NCBI RefSeq assembly: GCF_000350225.1
Contig: NW_005178810.1
Coordinates: 347,508 to 411,507 of the forward strand
From: Chondrus crispus
Lineage: Eukaryota > Rhodophyta > Florideophyceae > Gigartinales > Gigartinaceae
Direction: 5' to 3'
Length of the DNA stretch: 64,000 bases
The position numbers and the translations under genes are program-made. Shown here piece after piece: positions 45,901 to 56,757 of this stretch (positions are counted from its first letter, which is position 1; each line of letters starts with the position of its first letter). The notes beneath the pieces are model-generated. The model made no database searches, was not told the DNA's origin, and saw nothing but the letters and a program-made list of their open reading frames with translations.

Positions 45901-47487
45901 CGGTACGAGCACCACGGGAGACGCCCACTCGGTGCTCGCGGGTTCGATTACCCCTGCGTTCAACATTTTGTTGACTTCCTTGGCGACCATCTCTCGCATA
46001 GCCGGTCCCTTTCGGTAGGGCATTGAACGTATCGGCTTCGTACCCGGTTCCAGGGGAATGCGGTGCTCGGTCGCTCGGATTGTTCCGAGAGCCCCGCTCC
46101 ACAGACTCGAGTGCTTACGGAGCATCTCGAGCACGTGGCTCCGAAACTTGTCATCGTCGATGAATGATAAGTCGATTTCTTTTTCCCAATCCATCGGTGG
46201 GTGATCGGGATCCTTTCCTTGGGGGCCAATGAGGCCTTCCGCCGTCGGTTGGTCTTGAGGTGGTCGTTCGTCCGTCCCCACCTGGTTCTTCTCAATGGTT
46301 CCCCTTTTTCCGGGGCTCGGTCGACTGGCTCCTGCTCCGCCGACTTCATCGGTTAAGTCGGTCAGGTGCAGCGCGTGTGCGATCCCTTCGGCGGCATGAC
46401 GTTCGGGCGTCAGGATCGCGATGGGGTTGCACTTGGCATACCCCACAACGGTGTGTTTCGGGAGCCGCCTTTCCCGTTGCGAAAAGTTCGCGATGATGAC
46501 GTCGAAAGTCTGGTTCGGCAAGACCTCGACGACGCCGTTCGTCAGCCTCACTCCATGGCGGTGTTGGAGTGACGGCTTGGGCTCCATAAACGCGAGGACC
46601 CTTCCCGTGGTGGTGACGCGCACACGGGCCTGCGGCCTTGCGGGAATGGTAACCCAGCGGGCGATTCGGATTGCCTGCGGGGCTTCGTCGCGTGCGTCAG
46701 CCCGGCTCGTCTGTCGTCCGTGCCGCCTGGTTGGGGGAGTCGGCTCCCCCATCCCGTCGACGATGGCGACTGAGCCTCCTTGCTGGAGCTCCATTCGTTG
46801 AGCTTCGATGTCGATACATCGCACGTGCGTATCGATGAAGGCCGTGCCGAGGAGGACCGGCACGGCGAGCTGGTCCGCGACTACGAACGGAATTCGGAAC
46901 ACCGTGTTCCTCAACCGCACGGCCAGGCGGACGACGGCCGAAAGCTTGAGGGGGTTGCTATTCGCGCCTGCCAATCGTGGCAGGCCTGCGTCGTGCACGA
47001 CGTAACGCGTCCAATCGGGGGGAAGGTCGGCCTTCCTCACCAGATTATACCCCGAGCACGTATCAACGGCGATCGTGCGGGGTTTAAATGCATTTCCCTC
47101 TGTGGCTATCGAGCCGAGGACGTTGTAAATCTTCGACGTCATAAGGCAAATGACGCCGTCGACAACCTTCGGGGCGGCCCTATCGGTGAGGTCGTTCCGC
47201 CGGGGCCTTCGATTTCGGTGCTGGCCCCGCTTGCGTTTCCTTCTCCCCCTTTCTTGGGGCGTCCGCGGATCAGTGACGCTCCCCGGATTATTCGAGTCCG
47301 TACGACACGGACCCTTCTCCGGCGACCTTGGGCTCGCGGGAGACAGGGGGTCGACCGAGTCTTTTCGGTCGTCGTTGCCCCTGTCGCCATCGTTACGCCT
47401 CGCCGGGACGTCGGCTGTCCCGGTGTCTTGTTCTCCTAACGTCGGGCCTTCGGAGGCCTCGACTTGCGCTCCCTCCTGTATCGGCAT
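42907..47487 (-). CDS. pol: B3 pol polyprotein, 1526 residues, open throughout
   Basis: Domains: a basic N-terminal section (residues 78-98), a protease-like site AVDTCSG (141-146) followed by a fold-like LAVPVLLGTAFID (about 207-219), RT (about 505-690) with FCVDYRRLN and YLDD at 637-640, RNase H (from 786, IDTDASAYQLG), integrase zinc finger region (1100-1145), integrase core with D1166, D1226 and E1262 (D-D-35-E spacing), GPY motif near 1402, and a chromodomain-like end (about 1459-1510). The protease has DTCS where most of the class has DTGA, and B2 shares this. Gag lies upstream in another frame. No break is seen in this frame. Confidence 0.93.
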   Translation of the reverse strand: MPIQEGAQVEASEGPTLGEQDTGTADVPARRNDGDRGNDDRKDSVDPLSPASPRSPEKGPCRTDSNNPGSVTDPRTPQERGRRKRKRGQHRNRRPRRNDLTDRAAPKVVDGVICLMTSKIYNVLGSIATEGNAFKPRTIAVDTCSGYNLVRKADLPPDWTRYVVHDAGLPRLAGANSNPLKLSAVVRLAVRLRNTVFRIPFVVADQLAVPVLLGTAFIDTHVRCIDIEAQRMELQQGGSVAIVDGMGEPTPPTRRHGRQTSRADARDEAPQAIRIARWVTIPARPQARVRVTTTGRVLAFMEPKPSLQHRHGVRLTNGVVEVLPNQTFDVIIANFSQRERRLPKHTVVGYAKCNPIAILTPERHAAEGIAHALHLTDLTDEVGGAGASRPSPGKRGTIEKNQVGTDERPPQDQPTAEGLIGPQGKDPDHPPMDWEKEIDLSFIDDDKFRSHVLEMLRKHSSLWSGALGTIRATEHRIPLEPGTKPIRSMPYRKGPAMREMVAKEVNKMLNAGVIEPASTEWASPVVLVPKKDGSLRFCVDYRRLNEKTAADSYPLPRIDDCIDSLGDAAVFTMLDCNSGYWQIPVAPEDRDKTKFTTHMGTFRHLRMPFGLKGAPATFQRALDIILSGVRWQICLVYLDDVIVFSRTHGEHAKHLDTVLSLLRSAGISLKLKKCSFFQPKVHYLGHVISPGKLSVAQAAADAFKTFTFPRTLTQVRSYLGACNVYRRFVKGFAKIARPLTDMTRKDADPNFDDPTELQLQAFEALKERMISPPILALPRNGRPYMIDTDASAYQLGCALLQEHEGANNWRPVGYWPYSLTDSERNYSATERECFAVVWAVRTLRSYIEGTKFTVRTDHDALRWLMSLTESSGRLTWWRLRLAEYDFTIQYRPGGVHQVPDALSRLVSPRVTDDPRPVVEVDDDIPTFQAETTVRDVSDELADPVCTASCDHEAVHVFVTTKNQAGSRRGPRVRTRDEPRGDDEAPALEGPTSFWEENDEFDAVDIERPEQPEVGAPASTVAPPQDDLPAPLTLEEIAEEQRVDDFCQTVLARQSESQDSAFFEDHHGVLKRRHPFDPDIVQVVVPRMLRARLLQLCHTPSIAGHPGQNRMYFALRREYYWPHLATDVAATVRECRIFAMNRVKLRKHLNRLKLFPATRALESLAIDILGPLPKTKAGKRFLLVITDRFTKLTQVVALRTVTAYTVTVAFCDAWVFKYGVPRSLLSDNGPQFHAKFFHSTCRVQGVTNLYTSAYHPQTNGQVERYNQTIASMLRNYDGEHQDDWDVYVGPLTYAYNSHVHRTTRTTPFELVLSRPPPEFSLRRAYSDAPPSDRGNVRPEFLKTLDDTIQKAYGSLRRTQARHKRDFDKHVRRINTRLAPGNYVYLNPTDGARTSNKLASPAVGPYRVLANDRRTITIDRDGVTERVSADRCVYAPPPVDAPRASTTTPGDLADKVTEGTQYAVERLLRHRTMADGTTEFLVKWADYDTPTWTARTHVPEELVFRYAQRLLRRTGRDLNSDVNADVQS

Positions 47488-48860
47488 TACAGGAGCTCCC
47501 GTGCTCGCCTCCGGTAGCGGGGGGTGTATTATCGGACAATACCCCCGTGTCCTTGGCGAGCACGCGGGGTCGGGTCTAGTTCGTGGGGAAAAGACGGCTC
47601 ACGCGACCGCGTGTACGTAACCGTCTTTACCCTTTTTTCGAACTACCCGTGCTATCGGAGCTAACCTCTTGGCTATCGACGGCCAGGTCTTCTTCGGGTA
47701 GCCGGCCGCGTGGGTCGGGACGATTCCCCCACTGCGGCTCGGCGGCCTTGGCGAAGTACAGGGGTACTTCTGGGCCTTGACCTGCGGCGTCCGGTCGTCG
47801 CAGGATATGGGGGACGAAGCGGGTCGGTTCTCCTTCGTGACCCTCCGTGGGTAAAGAATACGGATCTTCTACCCAGTCTTGCAGGAACATTATCGCATTT
47901 TGTACCTGTTGGGGTAACGGAGAACGGTCTCAGTCCCCTCTTTCTCCTTGTCTGAGGTACCTTGTGTCCGCCTGCCGGTAGGCGGGTCGATCCCGACGAT
48001 CGACTTCGTTACGACGGTACCCGCCTCCACGGGGGACGAAGCGTGCGACCCCACCCGATCGGTTCGGGAAACCTTGACGCGGGGGACGGCCCTCGCTCGT
48101 CGCTGGCCGGAGGAGATTACGCGCACCGGGGCTCGTCTCCATCTGGTAGCGGTAGTTCCTGTACGCCGTGAACATTTGTTGTTCCGGCACAGGAACGGGC
48201 ACGCGTACATGGCATGCCCGTACGTACGGCATAGCCACCACACGTACGCGCTGCCGTCCGTTGAGGCGAAGGTCGCCGCGTGCCGCGCCTCCTCATCGGT
48301 GAGGAGGGGCACGCGAGGCGCTTCCCCTCCTGCATCTTGGTTGGATATGTCGAGCTCAGCGACCCGGGGGGTCCGTACCCCTTGCCGCTCTTGGAGTGGC
48401 CGCGAACGCGGTCGCGTAACTCGATGTCGTTCCGGTCGACATCGGTGAGGGGGATCGACACCCTACTGGCCCTGCTCCTTGCGTAATGAGGACAGAGTCA
48501 GCCTGCCACTCATCCTTCCCGATATGGAGGGTCGAGGCGGGCGAACTTGTCGCCGCGGACTTCGTAGTCCTGCCAGTCCTCCCTGCCGGTTTCGAATCCG
48601 GCAGAGGTAAACCGCGCCGAGCGCGGTACGTTGTACCTTCCGCCGTGGCGATACGGCGGATGGTCGGAAGATCGGTTTTCTGACTGCCTGGCAGCCTTTG
48701 CACAGTTTCGGATACTGCGGCACGGGTTGCTGGTGCACGTCCCCGCACGAAGTAGTGCGCGAGGGACTGCTCGGAGAAGACTGCCGTGCATCGGAACGCG
48801 GCAGTCTCGAGTCGGTCAGCAAACGTGCTTTCCGTCTCATGCGATTGCTGTCGCGCCGTA
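47488..48860 (-). pseudogene. gag: B3 gag region, downstream part
   Basis: Minus-strand blocks include an ADRLETAAFRCTAVF-like capsid C-terminal motif (about 48780-48830), a basic region, and a zinc-knuckle-like CRTYGHAMYAC (about 48210-48250). The knuckle shows only part of the usual CCHC pattern. The C-terminal piece with DWVEDPYSLP (about 47865) is shared with B2. It spans more than one frame, with a few breaks, and is split by A3 at 48861. Confidence 0.7.
48856..48860. repeat. Left target-site duplication of A3 (CCGTA)
   Basis: CCGTA here and at 63929-63933 flank the two LTR ends exactly. Five-base duplications are typical of Ty3/Gypsy integration. Confidence 0.95.
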
Positions 48861-49052
48861 TGTAGTGCAATACGCACCTGGAAAGGGGGGTGAAAAGAAA
48901 GGAAAATATTTGGATATGAAAAGTAGTCCGGGTTTGGGGGACACACGTGTGAATAATTGCACAGTTTTAGTTTTTAATTGTTTTATTTTATTTAGTTAAT
49001 TAGTTGGCATTAATTTTGCTGACACTAGATTAGATCTAGGATCTAGCGCCGC

Positions 49053-49087
49053 GAGCTACTGTACTGGCTCCGGCGGGGCGATATATA
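49053..49087 (+). promoter_or_regulatory. LTR core promoter: ACTGTA palindrome plus TATATA
   Basis: TATATA at 49082 is preceded by an ACTGTAGT/ACTGTACT-type word set in a CTCCGGCGGGG context. The pair is kept at the same spacing in every family A LTR (for example 16546/16572, 28870/28893). It fits an RNA polymerase II core promoter for the element; the transcription start itself is not visible. Confidence 0.55.
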
Positions 49088-49314
49088 CCTTAGCCCTCTG
49101 ACGACCAAGTCAGTAAAGGTAACCCTAGTTGCCAGAGTCTGATATCGCCTTGATTGAAGTCCGTCTTTTACAAGACATTCCCTTTAACTACAGATTACTT
49201 AATCCTTTGCGCTCGGGGGTCCCCTTTTTTCCTTATCCATTTTCCTTTACTTCCCTATCCTAATTTCCCTTAATCTTGAGTTGGTCCCACCTTGTAGGAT
49301 TGCGATCCGCAACG

Positions 49315-49322
49315 TGACGTCA
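49315..49322 (+). promoter_or_regulatory. TGACGTCA (CRE-type) palindrome in the LTR
   Basis: A perfect CRE consensus, the site bound by ATF/CREB-type bZIP factors in many eukaryotes, lies about 230 bp after TATATA. It is kept in all four short-type LTRs (4358, 16805, 49315, 63417) and replaced in the long type. Confidence 0.4.
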
Positions 49323-49833
49323 TTTGCTATCGGGCTTCTGTGTTGGTGCACCAGTGGTACTTTTCTCAGTGTTGGTTCCATCGAAATCTGGTTGCGACCG
49401 ATCCGTTGTTGGTACTTTGCCATCGGGCAGTACGACGGTGTAGCGCTGCTACGTTTTCTTCTTTCCCGACGGGCTACGTTGCGACGTCCCCGTCGAAGAC
49501 CTTATCAAGGGTATAAGGTGTACAAGGCGCTCTTCGAGCATTGGATTTACGACCCATCGGACCAGGTTTACCTAAACACCCCTTCGAACTCGTCGAGCCG
49601 TTGCCTTTACAAGTCTCTACCACCAATTACCGATCCCGGGCTGGGCCCTTCTCTTTGCCTCCCCCCTATCAGGGATCCGAGCTACTGCGGGCGGCAAACC
49701 CGCTTAAAGAGGACAGGGAGCTTCGAACACTCCGTAGCGCTGTGCCGTTGGCAGTTGTTGTTTTTGTTGCTGTTGTTTGTGTTGGACCGTCGGACGTTGG
49801 TCTCTGCCTGACCGGCGCATTGCACTACAAAAT

Positions 49834-49849
49834 TGGTCTCCCGACCTAG
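49834..49849 (+). other. Putative tRNA primer-binding site of A3
   Basis: TGGTCTCCCGACCTAG starts four bases after the 5' LTR, as in A2. A related word AGACCCGACCTAG follows at 49865. The tRNA is not identified. Confidence 0.6.
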
Positions 49850-49997
49850 AATTGCGTACAGGAGACCCGACCTAGAAACTGCGTAAGCTGATACGGACTA
49901 CAGGAGTTTTATCTGCGACGTAAGTTTATTCAGGTGCGGTGGCGTTTTTCTATTTGTTTTCTTTGTGTTAAGTTAGGTTCGTTTTTGGAAACGAACC

Positions 49998-52304
49998 ATG
50001 TCGACAAGCGCCCCCGGAGACGTCGGTCCCGGGGCGAGTAGGAGCGGATCGGCAAGGGCGTCGAGGATCCCGCGAGGTCCTCGCACCCGAAGCCAGGCCA
50101 ATACGGCCACGGATCCCGAAGGTCAAGAATCCCCGACGGGGATTGAAGCCGTCAAGGATAACCTATCCTACAGGTTCGAGAAGATGGGCGAGGAAATTCG
50201 CCAAGAGATGACGAAAAATCTCGAGGCTGAATTAGCCCTCGTCCGGAAGCAACAGGAGTTGCAAGCATCCGAGTTCCACACCGTTTTGAGAGAGCTGTCG
50301 GCTCGAGTGGATCTCGTCGAGAAGGAGCGAGGTGAGGCGACCGACGGTCTGGAGCCAGAGGTCCTAGCTTCGTTGGAAATTTCAGTCAAGGACGCGAGGC
50401 GCGACGCGAATCAAGCCTTGGAGTCCTTAGGAAAATTTAGAACAAGCATCGATGACCGATTCGATCGCGCCGCGCAACGTCTCAAGCACCTTGAGCAGGC
50501 CGCGGAGCAAGCTCCGCAAGGATCGGACGACGAGCCGCTCCCTTCGGGTAGAGAGGGCGACCGTCGGTCGAAGAAGGACAAGCCCGCTCGTCAGCGGAGC
50601 TCCAAGTCGAAGCCCTCGAAGAAGGACAAGCGACGTACAAGCAAGGGTCACTGTAGTGACGATCCGGAGAACCGCGACTCACAGTCGGAGTCGCTTGGTC
50701 CCTCCGAAGATGGTAACGGCGGTTCGTCGAACCATTCGGGCGATTCCAAACGCCGTTCAGAAGAAGGAAAAGGAATTTCGTCAAGCAAGAAAATTTCCTC
50801 CAGACGAGGCGGAGTCACTTCGTCCGCCTCGCCGAGAGACAAGGACGCGGAGCCAGAAGATGTCGCAACGCGGCGCGGGCCGCGATGGGAGGAGTTGGAG
50901 GAGCTGAATCCGACCAACTACCTCTTCAAGAAATTACTTTCGTACCGAACGTACCGCTTGCGGAACCCGCAGGAATATTTCTCAAGTTCCCGGCGGAGCG
51001 CCGTGCGAAAAATCAGGAGAGATATTCCGCCTAAGGTGAAGAAGGACAACACGTTCACAGGTGAGGACGGGGTCCTTGTGTTGGATTTTTTGGCAAAGTT
51101 AGTTCAGGAGTTTGATACTCAAGAGATGAACGAGGGGCAAGCGATCCGCTTGTTGCCCGAACTTCTAAGCGGCATCGCCTTGAGACAGTACACTTCGGTG
51201 TCTCAGACGGCCGGGTCCCATCACGGAAAGGTGTCCGTTTGGCCAGAGGCCGTACAGTGGTTGTTGAGGAGTTTCGCAACCGACGAGGCGATCCGTCAAG
51301 CCGTGCTCGCATTGCGATAAGTTCAGCAGAGACCGTCTGAAGACGAGATGGAATTTTACATTCGCCTAACAGACGCGAATAATCGCTGTGGGAATGTTTA
51401 TTCTATGGAGGAGCAGATGACTATGTTCATCGAGGGGCTAGATGCCAGTATTAAGCCCATGGTCTTGCAGTATCGACAAGATAACCGAGATGTCTCATTT
51501 TTGAGATTGGTAAATTACGCAAAGGGGCATAGCTCGGCGAGCCGCGCCAAGGACAAGAAGAGCAAGAAGTTCAAGATTCAGACGCCGTCGACAATTAGGG
51601 CGGGTAAGAAGCCGAGGGCTTCTTATCCCGGTCGCAAAAGTCACGCCGCCGTCCATTTAGCCGAGCCCATTTCGGCGTCAGATGAACGCGGTGCGCATGG
51701 AAGTAGCGAAAACCACTACGAAGGAGCGTTAGTAGCCGAAGGCGAGTTCATTGAGCCATCGGAGGGCTACGGACACGAGGACTACGGGGCAAGCGGGTCG
51801 TAAACTTTACCGACGCCCACATACACGACGGAGTCGTTTTCAGAGCCCACGGATCCCGTGATGACGTTTCGGGGGCGCGGCCACACGCCGGCGCCGCGCA
51901 TTCCGATGGAAGACAAGGGTATGACGTTTCGAAGGCCAGGCTGGATGGGAAGGCCGCAACGTCAAGGAAGGCCGGCGGCCCGTGGAGGACCTAGGCCGCA
52001 ATATCCCGTCAAGAAGCACGGACTGGTGTGCTATCATTGTTACGAAAAGAGGCACGCCGCGCCACCGTGCATTCTTTCCCTCCGGTAAATGCACCGAGTT
52101 TTGGAAAATTATGAGGCGTTGTCTCCGATGGAGAGGTTAGGGATACCATCGACGAGTGACCTGAAGGCCAAGAATTGGTTCGATTCGCAGACGGCAAGCA
52201 CGCCGAGTGCTTCAACGCCGAGGTCGAACCAACGCTTCAGAGGGCCCGCCGCGGGCCCCGCGCCGTCGGGTGTGAGAAGGATCCCGCAGCGGCAGGAAAA
52301 CTAG
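49998..52304 (+). pseudogene. gag: A3 gag region (broken)
   Basis: It begins MSTSAPGDVGPGASRSG after a T-rich tract and an AG (49949-49976). The N-terminal 170 residues are acidic and helical-looking, probably coiled coil (residues about 60-110). A Ser/Lys/Arg-rich section follows (residues about 180-300), then a capsid-like section with PTNYLFKKLLSYRTYRL (about 50920) and a zinc knuckle CYHCYEKRHAAPPC (about 52030-52070). Close to A2 gag, with which it shares some of its breaks. About three breaks. Confidence 0.87.
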
Positions 52305-52419
52305 AGAGGGGAATCTCGCATGAGTCGCGAGAGGCACAGGGTCGACGTACTGTGCCCGGGGCTCAGCCCTGTTCCTGTCTCTAAGGGAAAAATCAGGCCC
52401 CGATGAGGAGGTTGTTGGA

Positions 52420-55400
52420 TTGGTGGATAAGCCCAAAGGGCCAGCTCAAGTCAAGAAAATTTTGAGCCGAGCCCGAGATCATCCGCTGGAAGAAGTTCGA
52501 AGACCTTGGTACAGGGTTAAGCGAAGGGAGTGTCCCGAGAAGATTTTAGTTCTTGCGCGAAAAAACTTCAAAGTTTACGCGGACATTGGACCAACAGTCG
52601 GATTGATGGGCCAGGTGTTGTCTGTTTTACACACCGGCGCGGGACCAAACCTTGTGCGAAAATCGGAACTCCCGGCTGGAATGGAATCTGTAGTGTCCTA
52701 CGGACCGACCCAGGATATCGGCGACGCGAACAATAGGCCACTCCGGACTCCCGGCACAATTAGAATGCCTGTGAGGCTTGGAAAATTCGTGGCCGCAGCC
52801 GAGTTTATTGTATGCGAAAAACTAGCCGTTCCACTAATTCTAGGCGCGGACTACTGTGACCGGTTTGTGGAAGCAAATTATCCAAGGAAGAAAACGGTTG
52901 AGTTGGCGGATTTCTCGGAGGTCCCGATAGTAAGGCGGTTCTCGACGAGAAAAGGGAAGAAGAATCTCGTCCCGGGAGAGGACGAAAATGATGGAAAGGT
53001 GGAGCGAATTTCCCCTAAGGTAAAAGTGGCAAGAGCCACGACTATCGAGCCTGGGACGCAACCCGTCGTGGAATGCACCTCGAAGAGGGCGGGCTTGGTT
53101 GTGGTTCAGCCGTACTCGTCGTTGTACGAAAGGCACGGGTTGACGTGCACGAATGGTGTCGTTCAGGTTGAGCCTGACCGGCTATTTCGTTTACTCGTTG
53201 CGAATTTTAGGACGTACCCTGTCAGGGTGCAAAAAGGCGAAGTGGTGGCAGAATTATTACTGCACCCGAGAGCCGCGCTCGAGAGCAAAACCACCATTGG
53301 TGAAGTTCTCGGAATTCAAGAAAGGAAGAAGGAAAATTTTCCTAATTCCACCAAGACGCCTACGGGCGAGGCAAGATGCGAACCGTCGGATCAACATCGC
53401 GAAGACCAGCAAGGAGAACGGGAGGAAAGGCTCTCCGCGACGGCAACTACGACGCCAGAGCGGCGGATTGAGCCTCCCTTGCCAGACGTAGAGGAACTCG
53501 ACCTGAGCCACGTGCCGGTCCGGCTGCGCGAAAGATTCCGTCGAATGTTGAAAAAGTATTCCCGCATGTGGGATGGGACCCTCGGTGAGATCAACACCAC
53601 GGTCCACCGCATTGAACTGGCCCCGGATACAAGGCCAGTTGCACAAGATCCCTACCGAGCCGGTCCAAACGCTCGGGAGGTCGAAGATGCAGAAGTACAG
53701 AAGATGTTAGAAGCAGGAGTCATCGAACCGGCGCAGTCAGAATGGGCGTCGCCCGTTTTATTAGTGCCGAAGCCGGACGGATCGATGCGCTTTTGTGTAG
53801 ACTATCGTCGGTTAAACGCGGTAACGGTAAAGGACACGTACCCTTTACCGCGCATGGATGAGTGCTTGGACTCGCTTGGTGACACCAAGGTTTTCTCCGC
53901 GTTGGACGCGATCTCGGGATATTGGCAGATGCCTATCCCTGAGCGCGACCGCGACAAGACCGCATTTTCGTGTCACTCAGGACTCTACCGGCTTTCAAGA
54001 ATGCCCTTCGGGCTAACTAACGCGCCAGCGACGTTTCAGAGAGCAATGGATATCCTGCTCTCTCTGTTCCGTTGGAAGTGCTGTTTGGTGTATCTGGACG
54101 ACATAATAATTTTTAGCAAGTCGTGGGAGGAGCACATCGTGCACGTGGATGAAATACTTTCTGTATTGGAAAAGGCAGGTGTGAAGCTCAAACTCCGCAG
54201 GTGCGAATTTTTCGTCGAAAAGATCAAGTACCTGGGCCATGTCGTTCGGCCAAGTACATTGGAAGTGGACGCTGCACGAACCATCGCATTGGAACAAGTG
54301 AGGTACCCTCAAACGCAGACCCAACTCAGGAGCTTCTTGGGACTTTGTAATGTCTACCGCAGATTCGTTCCGCATTATGCGAAAATCGCGCATCCGCTCA
54401 ATCAACTGTTGAAGAATGGACAACCGGTCCAGTTGGAAGGATTCGACGAACCGTGCAAGAAAGCTTTTCATAAGCTCAAGGACCCCATCTTGGCACCGCC
54501 GGTGTTGGCGCTGCCGAAGAAGGACCTACCCTACTCCGTACATACCGATGCAAGCGACTATCAAATCGGCGCTGCATTATTTCAGACACATCCGGATGAG
54601 CAACGTAAACCCATCGGGTCCTTTTCAGGAACGTTAGCCGCAGCCGAGAGAAACTACTCTGTATCAGAAAAAGAATGTGTAGCGGTAATTTGGGCCGTAC
54701 AGACTTTAAGACCATATCTATATGGCGAGCACTTCATTGTACATACCGACCATGCCTCATTGAGGTGGTTGATGAACGTAACCGACCCCAGCGGGAGGTT
54801 AATCCGATGGAGGCTCCGCCTCTCGGAATTTGATTTCGAAATCAAGTACAAGAAGGGCAAGGCGAACAGCCAAGCCGATGCCCTGTCAAGATTACGGACC
54901 GCAGGAGAAACTGTCGACGAAATCGACGACGAAATCCCATGATTTATGGCCGAACCGGCCGAGGGAACGGTGGAGGACGGGGACAGTTTTGACGCGTTAG
55001 ACGACATCCTCGCTCTTGAGGGGGGGACCGCCCCTGAACGCCTCGATCAATTCCAAGCTGTCACTCCGGAGGAGCTCATTCGCGAGCAAGCCGTCGACCC
55101 CTTCTGCAATCGCATCAAGGAAGAAATGGACGCCGGAAAGGTGAGAAAGTTCAGCATGGAGACCGAGGAACTCGAAGGAACTCTATGCCGTACCGCGGCA
55201 GAGTTTGTACAAGTGGTGATACCACAATCGTTAAGGGACCGCGTCCTAGGGTTAAGCCATTACGCAAAATTGGCAGGCCACTAGGCAGGCAGGAAACTTT
55301 ACAAGACTTTGAGAATCTATTTTTATTGGCCTACGATGGCCCTAGACTGCTATGCAGTCGCGAAGAATTGCGCCGCATGTGCGCGGGAAAGGGTGAAGTT

Positions 55401-56757
55401 AAGAAGAAACGCGAAGGAAATGAAGCTGTTCACGCCCAAAGCTCCGCTGGAGTTTGTCGCCATCGACATCCTCGGCGAGCTAATTACAACTAAACGAGGA
55501 AATCGGTATATTCTCGTGATCAGCGATCGATACTCGAAACTGGTACGAACCGTACCTTTGAAGAAGATATCAGCTGCGCACATCGCACAAGCCTTCGTTC
55601 ACCATTGGGTATTCGTGTACGGACCGCCGGTCAAGCTGCTGTCCGACAATGGAACACAGTTCACGGCCCGGTTCTTTCAGAATGTCTGCCGTATTCTCGG
55701 CATACGCAATGTGTTCACGACTACGTACCACCCGCAAGCCAACGGTCAAGTTGAGAGGTTTAACCGCACGCTGACTTCCGCGTTGCGAAAATATGTTGGA
55801 GAGCATCCCAAGGACTGGGACTTATTTAGCGACGCTGTGACGTTCGCATACAACACGCAAGTTAATCGAATTACAAACATTGCGCCCTTCGAGCTGGTGT
55901 TAGCTCGGGCGCCGAGAAGCATTGCGTTACAAGCGCAACCAACTTTGGAGAACTTTAGCTCGTCACGAGCATACTATCTGAAATGGCAGTCGTGGTTGGA
56001 GAGCCTAATGCGAGGCGCCGATAGAAGTTTGCGGAAGGAACAAGCCCGGTACAAGCGAAATTTCGACGCACGCCTTCGCAAGCCGCAATATGAGATCCCA
56101 CCGGGGTCCTACGTGTTCCTCCGGAAGGAGCAGGGCACGGCTAGCGAACCGAAACACAAGCTGGCACAAGTCGCTACAGGACCTTATCACGTCAGAAGAT
56201 CGGATCAACATACGGTAGTCATTGCCATTGGCGATCAGGAGGAACGCGTATCGCGAGACAGAGTGGAGTTAGCCCCAAGCCCGATGGACTATGCGCCGAT
56301 AACTGGCCTACGTCAAGCGCTACAGTTCCTGGGAGAGCAGGAGCTAAACGAAGAAGGAGAGGTAATGGAGGACGAGGAATGTCCTCACACCCGTGCGCCT
56401 ACGTCAGGGGACCAGGACAATCTAGTTAGTCAAGCGCCGACAGCGGAGACATCTCCGGACCTACGCGATTTCGGGAAGTCCAGAGAAGAGGATGAGTTGG
56501 AAGATCTCCACGAGGGGGAAGGAAACAGTTCAGAGAAAGGAGAGGAAACGGAAAACACGGAATACGTGATCGACAAGATTGTGGACCACGGCTACGACGA
56601 GGAGAAATTAATTCTCAAAGTAAGGTGGTACGGTTATACGTCGGAGGACGCGACGTGGGAACCCATTGAGCGGCTACCCCGCAGTGCGGCCGTCACGTAT
56701 TTCCGAAGGAAACGGTTGCCCCTGTCAGTGCAAGTCGCGCACGCGGTACCTGGATAG
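52420..56757 (+). pseudogene. pol: A3 pol region: protease, RT, RNase H, integrase, chromodomain (broken)
   Basis: Domains in order: retropepsin-like region (about 52600-52870), RT with FCVDYRRLNAV (53790 on) and YLDDIIIFS (54091 on), RNase H (54538 on, TDASDYQIGAALF), integrase zinc finger with CAACARERVK (near 55372), integrase core with AIDILGEL, LLSDNGTQFTAR and NGQVERFNRTL (55459-55765), GPY-type TGPYHV (near 56180), and a C-terminal chromodomain EYVIDKIVDHGYDEEKLILK to YFRRKRL (56560-56725). RT lineage motifs and the integrase-last order place it in Ty3/Gypsy, chromovirus-like. About three breaks. Confidence 0.92.

Larger units (their letters stand above)
48861..49829 (+). repeat. 5' LTR of A3, 969 bp
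   Basis: Ends are TGTAGTGCAAT and ATTGCACTACA. Landmarks: ACACGTGT near 48944-48951, GAGCTACTGTACTGGCTCCGG (49053 on), TATATA (49082-49087), TGACGTCA (49315-49322), the hairpin GTAGCGCTGCTAC (about 49440-49452), CCTTATCAAGGGTATAAGG (49500-49518) and a (TTG)n-rich tail (49750-49785). A frame of about 177 codons beginning MVPPCRIAI (49281) is open in this LTR. Confidence 0.96.

Noticed and set aside
46780-47439. A 219-codon plus-strand frame opposite the B3 pol
   Set aside because: It is the complement of the pol N-terminal and protease coding sequence. Its openness is explained by pol codon use.
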